DNA of 64,000 nt from Burhinus oedicnemus. Taxonomy: Eukaryota > Chordata > Aves > Charadriiformes > Burhinidae. This document shows positions 1-63,025 of the stretch, one piece after another. The notes beneath the pieces are model-generated. The model saw only the letters and a list, made by a program, of their open reading frames with translations, had not been told where the DNA came from and made no database searches. The stretch lies in assembly GCA_008921705.1 (NCBI GenBank), contig VFFE01006710.1, positions 1,673,533 through 1,737,532 on the forward strand. The letters are read 5' to 3'. How positions within the stretch are numbered: the stretch's first letter is position 1; each line of letters opens with the position of its first letter. A program made the translations under genes and the position numbers.

Positions 1-50152
<50,152 letters not shown>

Positions 50153-53100
50153 AATGGCAGGAATGTCTCTTGAAAAACCAGTTTATGCCAAAAGATCACT
50201 CTGTTGAAATTCCTGAACTCCTGCAGAAGGCTCCACAAAAGGGATGGGGGTTTTTTTCTGTTTTTCTTCTTCTCAGCTATTTCTAAAAGGATCAAAAGAA
50301 GAGTGCACCATCATTTTGAAGCATGTCACATATGTACAGTAAGGGATACAACAGGGAGTAGCTTTCATTGCTGGGCTGTTGGTTTGGGGTTTTTTTATTA
50401 TTATTATTACAAATCCTAAATGAGGGCTTAGCTCTTCATGAGGATTTTTATATCTTGGCGGGTGGAGGTGCCAAAATATGTGCTTGCTAAAGCCCTGCTT
50501 CTTCACTGAGAAGGTTGATCGTGGGCAGACTCACAACATCTCTAGATGCTGTCTGGAATAGAGGTGGATGCAAGACCTTGCCCACTAGACCTCCATTTCT
50601 CCAACACCTCGTTCTCCACAATAATAGAACTTCTGAGATTTCACAGAGTCCAGTTTTAAATATTTCCTGGTAAGGAGACTTCCAGAATCTTTTCTGGAAC
50701 GTTTCTTTACAGCCTGATGTATAGCAGTCTATCAGCTACCACACAGTACATCTTAGAGATAAGCCTCTGACAGTAAAAATTCCCAATATTCTGCTTCAGA
50801 TTTTTCTGCCTTCAGCATCATCCTGTTAATCCTGCTCAGATCTCCTCAACTTCCCAAAAAGTGTCTTCTCAACCTCTGATATTTATAACACTTACCTCTC
50901 CTAGAGGTATACAAAGAATCTCACATACCTTTCTGTTATCCTAAATCAGCCCTTATACCACCCTGATTAATTTTATTGCTCTTCCCTGAAAGCACCACAG
51001 TTTGCTGCTGTCTTTCTCGCAATGAAATACACATAAGTATAGCTTAGGATTTTTACCCCTCTGCTTTATGAGATGAAATTCCTATCTAAATAGCTCAAAA
51101 TTGCCATATTTTATTGAAAATGTGTCTAGCTCATGCCTGACTACCACAGAATGTTCTTCGCATTTCTCTCTCTCATTGAAAGCAATCTCTTCCCAAATGC
51201 ATTAGCTTTTATTATTTTTCTAAATTGAATCTGATTATTTTTCTGCCTGTGGTACAAACGTTCCCTGTTTGTTTTTCTTTAATGAGTCCTGTGCTCTCCG
51301 AAGTGTCCGCACCACCATTCATTTTGGTATTACTTGGGTGATCAAAAAATGTAATTGGTGACAAACTCCCAGCAGTAACCAAGAAGTTTAATAAAACAAA
51401 ACCCAGCAGCATTTGTAACCCGCCACCAAAGACCTGGCTTTTACTGGAGTTTCTCTCCATCCACAGAGACATCACATTCACACCTAACAGATATATACCG
51501 GCTCTGCACGCATTTGGCATGCATGCATCAATTATCTCTGAACATGCAGGTGATAGCCATCCATCAGAAACTAGATTAAAAAGCAACTAATTCCCCATAA
51601 CTCACTAAGACACAACCCTGGATGGAAGAAACAGGTGGTCAAAATGAATCCAACCTAGAACTGAAACCCCAGCAGAGACAGAGGGCTCTGTACCGTACAT
51701 CACCAGTGCTCTGAAACAGGCAGCCTTCAAAGCAAGGAGGTCAAATCTGAATGAGTTCCATCACTGCCAGCAGAAATTGACTGGGAGAAAAGAGGTCACC
51801 CGCCTGATACTTTGCCTCTGAACCTCCACTGTTTACCACTATTCCTCAGCTTTTCCAGTAACACTTTATTTTCTAGTTGCTCCCCAGAAACAAGGTGGGG
51901 TACTTTTTTTTTTTTTTTCCCCCCAAATTATGAATCTGCCATATCTCACCAGTTACAATTATCAGTGCCAAGAAACAGATAAGTCATTAGCCTGAGGGAG
52001 GGAAAACACACAAAAAATGACATAGGAACAAGTGACATGTAAGAATTCCTTAATTTCAGAAATAAACATGAGAACACCATGTGCTGCAGAATAGAGACCA
52101 GTAACCCACAGTTGCCAGAGTTACCTTGAAACAAACTCCTTTAGCTCCAGAGCAATTAGGATAGAACCTGACTAACATGGCAGGCTTTCATTCTCCTTTC
52201 AAAACGGCATGCACAATAGTCATGTGAGCTAGACCTACTTGTTGTTGTCAAGAGAAGACTAGACCTCGTTTAGAGGCTTCGTTTAAGCATTGAGCAATTT
52301 GCAAAGTGTTGAACAAAACCCGTAAGACTATCGCAGCTTACGTCTGGAAATGCAACACCCAGGCGTGAAAGTTAACACTTCTATCATTCTGCAATAACAG
52401 AACGCAAGCACTGCACAACCTACCTCTGTTATCTTGAATTCACTGATTTAGTTGCATTGAACAATCAATATCCTTTTCAATAACCATACGTAAAAAAGGA
52501 AGCTATGAGCCAAACTAGTCTGTGGAAAGGACAATCCTATTATTAAAAACAGAAAAAAGCACTAAGGCCCAAAATTCTGCAATCTGCAGCTAACTTACTC
52601 CAGGTTTTTCTGGGTTAACGCTTGCCAAGATTACCACTTGGCAGCCTCCTGCTTGTCATCGGCTAAACTGTCATCTCATAATCTGAATTTGAATGACAAT
52701 ACAGCCCAAAAAAGCAGAACAACAAAGAAATCCAAAGTTCAGAGGAACTACTTTTTCTACTCAATGGTGTCCAAAAAGTTTGGTCTGCCTTTTCCCTACA
52801 ATTTCTATCCAAGAAACATTCCTCACCTGCTACTGCAGCCCTGCTATCAGGAATGTGTCTTTACCTGCCCGTCTACTTCAAGGGGAGGAGGGCGGTGAAG
52901 GGGGTAAGGGGTATTATAATGGAGCCATGCACAGAAGATTGGGTAGCACAGCACAATGAAGTGGGCTAACACAAAACATTCCCTGACAGCAACCTGCAGC
53001 ACGGGCTCCACCACAGTCCTTCAATCAGCTATCCCAGAGCGTTTATTTTATAAGGGAGAACTAAAGTTAATTTTTCTTCACAGTGTGAAGAGCTGGGAAT

Positions 53101-56100
53101 CCCTTCTCACTCTCCAACAAGATGCTCATAGACACAGCTCCAACAGAAGCAAACCCACTCTATCTGGTGTATTTTAAAACACACATTCAAGCTGTGCCTA
53201 ATATATCTATTTTAGTAAAAGACGCTATTGAAGCCAGTGGCAGCAAGTAAGAGTAATTTCTCGGAATAGAAGAGCCAGTTAACTACAGGTCAACGTGCTA
53301 CTGAAGATGCGTAAACCAGAGAAAGTTCCTTTTCCATAAAATCCTTAGAGTGGAAAAAAAAAAAAAAAAAGGAATGATTACAGTCCTCATTTATGGCCAT
53401 CTAGGAATGGTTCCCAGTGAACAGAGGGCATCTGAGGTAAGTATGACCTGGCTGCTCCAGCCTGTGTCTGCACATGACTGAATACTGTCAAAAGCTAAAC
53501 AACTCCATCTTTCTCTTAGCCTTCTGTTTGCTTGTTTTTCAATATGCATCTCTGTAATACCTTTTTCAATACCAAAGTCTTCCTCACATGGCTGAAGTGC
53601 AGTAAATCATGAATGGTATGACATTAGCATCGTATCATGGTGACGCATATATTAATTCCTTAAAGGTTATTAACTTCTTCATAAATAATGAGATAACTCA
53701 CTTCCCTAGGCACTGCAGCACCGAAAGCTGCTTTAAGAAGTCAGTCAAACCAACCGTCCAACAGAAGGTGAAGCAGAACTGCCTTTTCCGTATTTGGGAG
53801 AGTCATGTTAGAGCTCCTTCTCTCATTCTCTTCCACTTACTATGCTCACCTTCTTTTGCCTCTACAAGATCAAGAAATGAATCTGTCCTCCTTGCCTGCT
53901 TTCCAAGATGAAATTTTGTATTTGTTTCTACTCACACCCTAAAGCAGAGCAGAAAGAAAAAGAATTCTTCCGTAATGCTGAAGCCGAAACCTAAGCTTAC
54001 AGGATGCAGGAGCATTACCTTGTCTATGAGGGAGAGTAAGCAAGAGACTGAAGGAGGATCAGACCCACCAACCTTGGTCCTGCCGCTGCCTCACCTGGCA
54101 GGTTATACTGCATCCAGACTGCACTAGTTAGCCCAGATCAGAAACCAGGTTACAGCAAAGCATGCTCCTGGACTAACACTTTGCCCATCACACCACCACT
54201 AACCGATGCCCACTGCCCTGGTGTGGCACAGTCCAGGTGCTCCCAAGACACCCTGAGCCCTAACGTGCTACACATCCTTACGTGTTCTTATAATGCACAA
54301 AAGCAGGACCAGGCAAAAAAGGATCCAGCTGCCCCTGGGCACATGACACTGTCACAAGAGCAGATGACACGCACAGGAACTAGAGAGGGGCAGAGGGGTG
54401 TATGTTTACGCCCATTACATGGGATATCATGAGAAACCTAAGCTTTCTTCCTGCAGTAGATCCCAGTGTAAGCTCACAGCTGACAGCCAATTGCACCTGA
54501 ACAGCACAGACACAACAAAGTTGGGCTCCAGCCAACATTTCAAGTGGAGCATACAGATAGGTGTCCCCACTGGGCTTTGACCAGTGAAGTACATCTCCTG
54601 CATTATGCAAATCCTGCCTTGGGTGTTTCACGGGAGCGGCAGTGGTTCCAACGCGCTCAAGGCCCTCTGAGCACACAGCAGTAGCTTCGCACCATGACCC
54701 AGTTACCAAATCTGGGCAGAGAGCTTTCCAGAAAGCTTAGAAGGACCAGGTTGTTCAGCATCTTAGCTTACTTTACAAAAATGCATTGTGGGCCTTGCGT
54801 TAGGTGTGGTCACTAGTATTTGCTACTGTACGTTCTGTGCCGAATGACACTACATCTAAACTGGTATTTCATGGCAGCACACACAGCTTACCACAAGGTT
54901 CAGAAAGGCTTCTCTGATACTAAGAGCTATAGGGAAAATAGTACGTAGAAAAGAAAATGCCTAAAGCCGCATCCACTTTTCTTTCAATTTGCATGCCTGA
55001 TCTAGGTTTACAAAACCGTAATTTAAAATGCTTGTGCTCTCATGCCTTTGCTGATCAATAGACAGGAGGTTAATATTGTTCAGGTGAGGGGCCAGAGTTA
55101 CGACATCCAGCTGTCCGAGCGCAACCACAACTATAGCTTGATAGGACAAACTAAGCTGCCTATTTCAAAACTAAGTGGTGGCAGAAAAGAGACTTCTTCA
55201 TACCCTCTCTGTCAAAGACACAGCCCAGACAAAATCCTCTTTATGTTCCCAAAAAAGAACAAGCCCTTTTACAGTTTATGCTTATATAATTTAAGAACTG
55301 TGCTGCTCAGAACTTCTGTACCAATTTAATCAAATTCCATCTTAAAGTCTTTATAACAGAAGTTTTGTTCTGTCCCCAAACAAATCAAGTCAGTCGTGAA
55401 CCTATTTAATTCTTAACGTAATCACTTACAGGACATTTTTATAAGCCGGCAAGTGAATGCTGGAGCTACAAGTTACTGTGGACATTGGATCAATTCTTAA
55501 ATTTGATTTACCACTGCTGCACACCAAAAACAGTTCTATAAACATCACACACAACAAAACACCTCCTATTTAAAAAAATCAAAGGTAGTTCCCCAGTGTC
55601 GTCAAATCTGTTAACTCAGACAAATGTTGTGGCTGTCATCAGGAAATTAACTGCTACATAAAAGTAATTACCAGTCATGCAGTATGTCAAATTTATTTAC
55701 CTGTAAACAAATATTCTTCTGAATTAAGTGTTAGTAACTCCCCTTTATAACTGTATTTTGAAATGTACATCCCTCCTGTCGTATAAATACAACAAACGAG
55801 AGCAAATCAGGGATTTGCTTCTTCTATGTTAGAGGTGGGAGGAAAACAAAGCAAAAAGAAAAACAGTTAAATACTTTCCCCAGGGGGATGGGATACCAAT
55901 AAGGTGCAAGCTGCATTAGCATCAGTAACGTACTGTCAGTAAAATATATAAAAAGTCCCAGTACGTTCATATACTTGATTATCATTTTGTTTTTTACAAA
56001 GAAACAGAAGCAAAAGTCCTGGAAGTCTCCAAGAACATTTCGGCAACTGCAGAATTTCACCTGGGGGGGCAGGGGGGCATCTGCAGACATCTCCCTACAG

Positions 56101-56136
56101 CTCTGCAAAACACGACTGAAAAAAAAAAAAAAAAAA
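50153..56136 (-). other. AKT1: AKT1 5' UTR remainder and intron 1
   Basis: Between the start codon and the CpG-rich block lies AT-rich sequence with no supported coding exon. A few bases just right of 50152 must be 5' UTR of the first coding exon. Poly-A runs occur at 53354-53370 and at the gap edge (56119-56136). The segment at 50560-51200 has the look of a worn repeat but I could not place it. If transcription starts in or beside the second gap, intron 1 is about 6-7 kb. Confidence 0.55.
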
Positions 56137-56990
56137 NNNNNNNNNNNNNNNNNNNNNNNNNNNNNNNNNNNNNNNNNNNNNNNNNNNNNNNNNNNNNNNN
56201 NNNNNNNNNNNNNNNNNNNNNNNNNNNNNNNNNNNNNNNNNNNNNNNNNNNNNNNNNNNNNNNNNNNNNNNNNNNNNNNNNNNNNNNNNNNNNNNNNNNN
56301 NNNNNNNNNNNNNNNNNNNNNNNNNNNNNNNNNNNNNNNNNNNNNNNNNNNNNNNNNNNNNNNNNNNNNNNNNNNNNNNNNNNNNNNNNNNNNNNNNNNN
56401 NNNNNNNNNNNNNNNNNNNNNNNNNNNNNNNNNNNNNNNNNNNNNNNNNNNNNNNNNNNNNNNNNNNNNNNNNNNNNNNNNNNNNNNNNNNNNNNNNNNN
56501 NNNNNNNNNNNNNNNNNNNNNNNNNNNNNNNNNNNNNNNNNNNNNNNNNNNNNNNNNNNNNNNNNNNNNNNNNNNNNNNNNNNNNNNNNNNNNNNNNNNN
56601 NNNNNNNNNNNNNNNNNNNNNNNNNNNNNNNNNNNNNNNNNNNNNNNNNNNNNNNNNNNNNNNNNNNNNNNNNNNNNNNNNNNNNNNNNNNNNNNNNNNN
56701 NNNNNNNNNNNNNNNNNNNNNNNNNNNNNNNNNNNNNNNNNNNNNNNNNNNNNNNNNNNNNNNNNNNNNNNNNNNNNNNNNNNNNNNNNNNNNNNNNNNN
56801 NNNNNNNNNNNNNNNNNNNNNNNNNNNNNNNNNNNNNNNNNNNNNNNNNNNNNNNNNNNNNNNNNNNNNNNNNNNNNNNNNNNNNNNNNNNNNNNNNNNN
56901 NNNNNNNNNNNNNNNNNNNNNNNNNNNNNNNNNNNNNNNNNNNNNNNNNNNNNNNNNNNNNNNNNNNNNNNNNNNNNNNNNNNNNNNNNN
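56137..56990. other. Assembly gap of 854 N at the presumed AKT1 promoter
   Basis: All bases are N. The left flank is poly-A in AT-rich DNA and the right flank is very GC-rich. The abrupt change suggests the missing sequence is GC-rich promoter or first-exon DNA, a common failure of bird assemblies. Confidence 0.99.
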
Positions 56991-57540
56991 GGCCGGGCCC
57001 AGGCCCCGCGGGCGGCGTTTCCGGGCCCCCGGGACCGTCCCGGCCCTTGACCCCGGCGTTTGGGTCGCCGTGCCCCGCGAGGTGATGTGGCCTCCTCTGA
57101 CTCGGCCCTGCGGGAGGCCGCCAGCGTTAGGAACCTGGTGCCCGGCGTATGGACAATTTACCCCAAAAAACAGAAGCTCGACCCCCGCCGTAGGGGAGTG
57201 CCCCGGGCCACCCCCGGCATTTCAACCTCTGGCAAGGGCCAAGCCCCTCGTAAACCTCTTGGGGTGCCACCAGCAAGCTTCCCTGAAAGCGTGGGGTGCC
57301 AGTCTTGGGGTGCCAGCAAGCTTTCCCTTGTGCCCGCGAAATACCAATTGGTTAAATAATGAGGGATCACGGTACCTTGGAGGATATTTTGATACCCCTT
57401 TCTGCAGCAGGGATGCTGCAAGGTGTGGAAAGGTGAAGCCACTGCCCCGGGGAGGCGCGGTGGCGATGGGGCCGGGGGCGGTGGGTCTGGATGCTGCGCT
57501 CGAGGCCGTCCTGCTCTCGCAGCAGAAATGGCTCAAAACA
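56991..57540. promoter_or_regulatory. AKT1: CpG island, probable AKT1 promoter region (partly hidden by gap)
   Basis: The only strongly CpG-rich block of the window. The first 100 bases after the gap are mostly G and C with many CG (GGCCCCGCGGGCGGCG). It lies about 7 kb upstream of the AKT1 start codon in the right orientation for a housekeeping-type promoter. It contains three copies of GGGGTGCCA (57261, 57293, 57307), two of them followed by CAAGCTT. Long open frames here reflect GC content. The exact start site and noncoding exon are not visible, and transcription in the + direction cannot be excluded. Confidence 0.6.
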
Positions 57541-60500
57541 TCACAAATTACTTGAACTATTGCTTACAGCATGGCAATATTTTGTAAGACTTAAGAGCCG
57601 TTCTCCTCTGAAAAACGATGTTGTGGAAATGCCTTTGACAGATTTATTATTTCTCCGTGCTTCCAGTATCAAAATTTGCCCTCTTCGGTCATTAAGGGAT
57701 TTTGTTTATTTTCTAATTGACAGTGCCATAAACACTAAGCGAGCTGTAAGAACTGATTGGATTTCTTCAGAAACATACGATCACTGATGATGGCATTTCT
57801 GCAATCAGAAGCTAGCTGGAATTTAGAAAACGGCACATCTTCCCACAGCTCTGCACTGTTAACAACATAAAGGTGCATAAAAGGCGTTTACAGCAGTAAA
57901 GCTGGGGAATACGACTCTGCCTTTACACTGATAGCAACCCGATTTGATGTAAGAAGAGGCTTTTCTACCACATCATTTGAATGATTGTACGCGTTTAGTG
58001 AAATTTACTTTCTTCTTCCATTTTGATCGACTAGGTCTGTCTAATCGTATCTGTCACGAGGGTTCCCGAGCGTCAAAATGGATCGCTGGATTTTGGGTAC
58101 ACCAGTGTGCTAGAGGAGCCAGCGATGAGACAAAGGAGGAAAGGCTTCACTCTTCTTCATGGTGGAGGGAGAAAGAGCAGGACCTCCTTTCCCACCGAGG
58201 AACAGACCGGTTCCTCCTGGCAGAGCTGCTATGCTGGTGTGGTATTTTCTATGGCTCTACTTTGGGTTTACTGGGGCATATTTCAGCACAGTTTTAAAAA
58301 TGTACAATTCGGGCAACCTAGCAGAATAAACAGACCTTGTGGTACAGGCCCAGTTACCTAGTTTAGGGTCAGATCCTCATCTGCTGCAGTCAGTGGAAAG
58401 ATTTCTGTTGATATCAGGGCAGAATGAAATGGCTGTGAGAATTTTCTAAGATGCAGAGGTAACGGAAAGGGAAAATCTGGGTTTGCAATCACATTTCAGC
58501 CTACCGTGCATTACGTTCAGAATATTTAGTGTAGATTAAAATGTAGGTAGGCATTAAAGATATATTTAAAATTAAATTAATCATCAGTGTGCAAAGCTTG
58601 CACACACGGAGGACGTGTATAGAACTTAAAAAAAAAAGAAGAAAATTCATTTACGAACTAATTTTGAGTCTTCAGACGGCAGTTACACCTAGTAATAAAG
58701 AGCGTGTGTAAGTACAGGAGTTCACGGGCTGTCCAGGCAGGGGGATCTCTGTTAATAGATCTGGTTGCAGGAGAGCTTTCTTGCTTTCCTGCCAAACCCT
58801 GTACTGATTGATAAGCTCCCAGGCTGCGTGGTGAGCAAGGTCATTAGGACTTCCCCCTGCAAACGAAGCAGCAGCTTAAAAAATAAGGTCATACAGTAAA
58901 CAGTTTTCTGTCCTGACGAGAAGAAAATAAACCTCCGTTGTTTGCTAGAAAGGAAGTACAATTAAAAAACCCCAAAATTTCAACATGAACAGATTATTTA
59001 GATTTGCCGACTGTTGATTTACCGCGATGAAAGACAGGCCCAAACTAGAAAGTTTGGATCCCGGTCTGGATCTGACATCGCCCAAATTTGAGGGGGAAGT
59101 GCAATTCGGCGTCTGGAGTGAGGGCTTATCTCTCAAACACAGCAAAGTACTGTGGATAAAAATACCCAGGTAAAGTAGGAAGTGCCTGGTCTGCAACAAC
59201 AAGAGTGACTTTGTATCAACAATGAACAAAAGCAGCTTTTTTTTTTCTTTGAGAACAATGAAATCACTCAAGAATTGTTATAAATGCAAACAATGTGGGT
59301 TTTATCACTCAGTTATCATCAATGGGATTATAGTCTATAAACCCTAATTTTCAGGGAAGTCCCTAGATTTCCCGGAGCGCTTCCTCAAATTTCACATCTG
59401 TTGACTCTAGTTTATTAAGTGCTTCAGGATAAGGTGCATCAACTGTTTCTTGGTATTATATTACCTGAAAATACCGAGCATAGGGGTTAGTGGCAAAGAA
59501 TGGCTGATTGCTAGGCTTTGTATCAATACCACACCAGAAGAGCAGGCACTCCTGTTCTCGTCCATTTTTAACACATATATACGTAACATACATTTTGATG
59601 TAACTTTTTAAAGTTATTTTAAAACACTGAAATTATGCAGCTTTGGATAAAAATGGTTTTTTTATCCAGTCAGGCATAAGGAGAAAGACTAGCATGGTAA
59701 GATGAAGTGGAATTATTGAGTTAAACCCCAGTAGAACAAATTCTGTTCCATGACTGCAAGCAATAACAACACCTTTATGGGCCAACAGTGAATTTGTTCT
59801 TCCCTTCTTAAAAGGTGGGCTGTACTCAGAGGTACTCAAAGGAAGAGGCTATATGACATCCTGTTAGAATTACAGAGCTAGTATCTCAGTCTAGGCATTA
59901 ACAGCTTTTAAACAAATAACTGAGGTTTGGTCTCAGATGAAAATCTAGCTCAATAAAAATACAAATTAAAAGTGAGTTTCATGGTGCCAAATATAATAAA
60001 CACAGTTGTGCTTCTAAAATTGCACGAATCCAATGTTTGAAGGTGTATTTCTCAATGGCAAAACAATAGCAGGCTATCTGGAAAAAATAATAAATATACT
60101 GAAACATTGTAGTTTTGCTTTTTAGAATTTCATCTTGTGAATAAATGCTTTTATGATTTTGTTTGTACTTCTCTGATGAATTTCCTACAAGGCTAAGTGT
60201 CAGCTACGGAGCAGCGAACTGAATGATGCCTGTTTGCGGAAGCATTTTTGGGGGCTCTTCCTGATGGCTCGCTAAAAGCCCTGGGAGAGGTCGGACAGGA
60301 GACCTAGGTTTGGTTTCCAGCTTCTGTTCCTGGTGGCCAGGGTGCGAAAGCTGGACAGCCCTGGGGTGGCCGTGTGCTTTCTCCAGCTGCAGCAGGAGGA
60401 AGAAGGCACACTTCACAGTCCAGCAAAGAGCTTTTCTGGCTGGGTCACGAACGCTGGTGACAAACTGCAAAGTGAGAGCAGTACAGTCCTCTTCACCAGG

Positions 60501-60671
60501 AATTATGATAGCCGCATGGCACGGGGCAGCAAACACGCTATGGGGAATTTGGTACGTAAACAGGAACCGAATTGGTTTGCATAGAAAATGCACTAGTAAG
60601 ATATAGAACGTACGAAAATAGCAAATATATCAGTTCTGTCCCATACACCACCGCAGTTGCTTTTGTTGTTA

Positions 60672-60771
60672 CAGTAATAACCACAAGTCCCAGTCTGGAC
60701 CAGGCACCATTAAGCACTGTAGAGACACATCAGGGGACACAGTCTTTGATCTGAAGGGACTGAAGTCTGCT
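60672..60771 (+). repeat. Ancient amniote interspersed repeat fragment, family unassigned
   Basis: CTGGACCAGGCACCATTAAG, CACTGTAGAGACACATCAGG, GGACACAGTCTTTGATCTGA, AGGGACT resembles the recalled amniote repeat with ATGGACCAGGACCCATTGTG, CTAGGCACTGTACAAACACA, AGACAGTCCCTGCCCCAAAG. It is similar to the fragment at 35393-35480, but retains the GGACCAGG part. Highly diverged. Confidence 0.4.
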
Positions 60772-61832
60772 TCAAACCACTGCTTTCCCCACTTGCTTAT
60801 AAAGTAACATTTCATGAGTTCTTAGTTCTGGGAAGATAGCTGAAAATGCTGGAATTCCAATGATCTGTGTGAGGAAACACCACGATCTTAACCATAGTCA
60901 GAAAGGCAAATCCTCTGGGACCGAAATACTGAAGTTATATACACATATTAAAACAAAAGTAAAAATTTTCAGGTTCCTGTTGCATTCCCAACTCTCACAC
61001 ACCTGCCGCTGATTATGCTTTTCACCAAAAATTACAGAGTTAAGCCCAATGTGGGCATATTACCTTGGGTGCAGTTTCCGCGGTTGATTACCCCTGCAGA
61101 TCCCCACGTGGGAACGTGGAAGGAGCAGCAGCCGTGCTGCTGGACATGGGCACGGGCACAGCAAGGGCTTCTTGGAGCACTGGTTCTGGCTGCAGGTGAA
61201 AGCCAGTGCAGAGCAGTCAGTGTTCCTCGTGACATCTGCAGTTTCCTTGAGATCAAGAGCTGTAATTGAGCTGTTAAGGTTTTAGGCATTGTGATGACAG
61301 GGGCTTCCGAATCCTTTAAAATGTATATACATATGACATTTATCCAGTGGACTGGCAAGGTTTTTTATTATTTGTATATTAACACTAGAAGATAAGGGGT
61401 TGCTTTTAATTTCTTCAGTGCATTTTTAATGGCATCTGCATGCACACAAAAATCTGCTACCTTTTGAGTCACGTCCTCAAAATTGTGTAGTCTCGAAACT
61501 TTTGAGGGCAGAAGTGACCGTTTCAGCATCATTCTGGTCTGTCCCTCTGGCTACTGCAGCCATAAAACTTCACTTAGTGATGTCTTCATCTGTATTCATA
61601 CCTCATAGGTAAAAGAGATGACACTACCATGAATAAAAGCAGGAAAAGAGAGGAAAGATAAATTTGTATATCTTTGGTGCTGTCTTTACTTCAGAGCCCT
61701 GCTGTGTCCTCATTTCTGCAGTCATGCCCATCAGACAGCAACCAAGAAGCAATGGCTTATGGAGCAACATGAGAGAGGAGTTTCTGCTTTATTTATTATA
61801 CAAGAAGCAGTCCTATGAAAGGAGAGCCCCAG

Positions 61833-61907
61833 TAATAATTTAAATATTATATAAATATTAATATATATATGTTTTAAATTTATATATATATATATAAATT
61901 TTTTTTG
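61833..61907. repeat. AT-rich microsatellite, partly palindromic
   Basis: About 75 bases of almost pure A and T with two TA-dinucleotide arrays (at about 61859-61870 and 61880-61896) and flanking TTTAAA-type inversions. Such tracts can form cruciforms and are prone to length change. Confidence 0.85.
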
Positions 61908-62937
61908 CTGTTAGAGCATTTCCTGTAGTTCTTTGGTATCTAATCAGGTTTGAGCTCATGCTACCACTTGCCCTCAGTGAAATCATGGAGGTCTGCTTTT
62001 CTGCCCGACTTCATATTGTCACAAAACTTCTGAGTGCTTTTACTAGCCTTTGGCTACATCTACGCTGGTTTCGTTAGTTGTGCCTATAGATACATCTGTG
62101 GCTGTTGCACCCTGTGGCCAGAGCGAGTTATGTCCATCCTGCTTGGAGGCGCAGGGTTCCTCTCCAAGCCTGAACCCTCTTCCTCTCCCCCCGGCCTGAA
62201 GTTTCCTGTGGGCAACAAGCCGAGATGCGCTCAGGCTGCGTGAGCAGTAGTGGCCAGGAGGAGTGGTTTTCTGGAGTGATTCAGTTGGTGTTGAGGACCC
62301 TGTCTCCACACCGGAGGTGTGTCAGTGAAGTGAGGGTGCTTCGGGCTAGCTGTAACGGGGTCCCCCGGACCGCATGCCCAGTGGTGGCCAGAGTTCACGT
62401 GAACTGGTCTGGGGGATGTCACTGCTTTAGCTTCACTGGAAAGGAGCCCAGTTCGTGCACTCCCAGACTGGTTTGTGATACAAGCTGAAGCATAGGTATG
62501 ATCAGGAGATTTGCCTCAAAATCACACTCCTGATTCAAACATGCTAATGTAGACACAGGCATTGAAAACGTTGCTGCCACATGAGCTGATGATATCTGGA
62601 AGTTAAGAAGATAGTAGGAAGAAGAAGTTTAAGAAGACGTTAGGAATGAGAATCAGGCAGATGCACACACCTTGCAAAATTCAGGGTAAAAAACCCTGCA
62701 TGTGTGCTGATGTAACAAATATCTATTTGGTTGCCCTCCCCACCCCACCTCTCACCATACGCAGCACAGAACACCGGTTTTCTTGGACATCGAGTCTGCA
62801 AACATTGCCTGTCTGCTGAACTTCCCATCCCAGCCTTGGACAGAATGGCTCACACATTAAGCTGGATCCACTAAGAGCCTCTGCAAAACAGGACCATCCC
62901 TTTGGGGCTGTGTGGGACAGGACCAACCTCTCGGCAT

Positions 62938-63025
62938 GTCTGTGTCCAATGCCAAGCACAGCCTCTGCAGGACCTTCTTGGTGCTCATCTAACATACATG
63001 CTAAATATTAAAATAATAAAGGCAA
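62938..63025 (-). repeat. Possible tail of the same ancient amniote repeat
   Basis: CCAATGCCAAGCACAGCCTC, TGCAGGACCTTCTTGGTGCT, CATCTAACATACATGCTAAA, TATTAAAATAATAAA has the order of the reversed repeat tail I recall (CCTAGCACAATGGGGTCCTG, TAGGCACTAC, ATACAAATAATAA). The match is weak and judged by eye only. Confidence 0.25.

Noticed and set aside
55975..57555. 526-codon open frame through the second N gap
   Set aside because: Most residues are N-derived. The right end is GC-rich promoter-like DNA without domain similarity.
57977..58297. 106-codon + strand open frame upstream of AKT1
   Set aside because: I looked for a divergent neighbour gene here. The translation is not recognisable and neighbouring frames are equally open.
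60204..60593. 129-codon minus-strand open frame
   Set aside because: Overlaps a segment resembling a worn MIR-like SINE (GGAGACCTAGGTTTGGTTTC). Unlikely coding.
61980..62560. GC-richer patch with phrases recalling old repeats and several open frames
   Set aside because: Resemblance too vague to assign to a repeat, and open frames lack any coding evidence.
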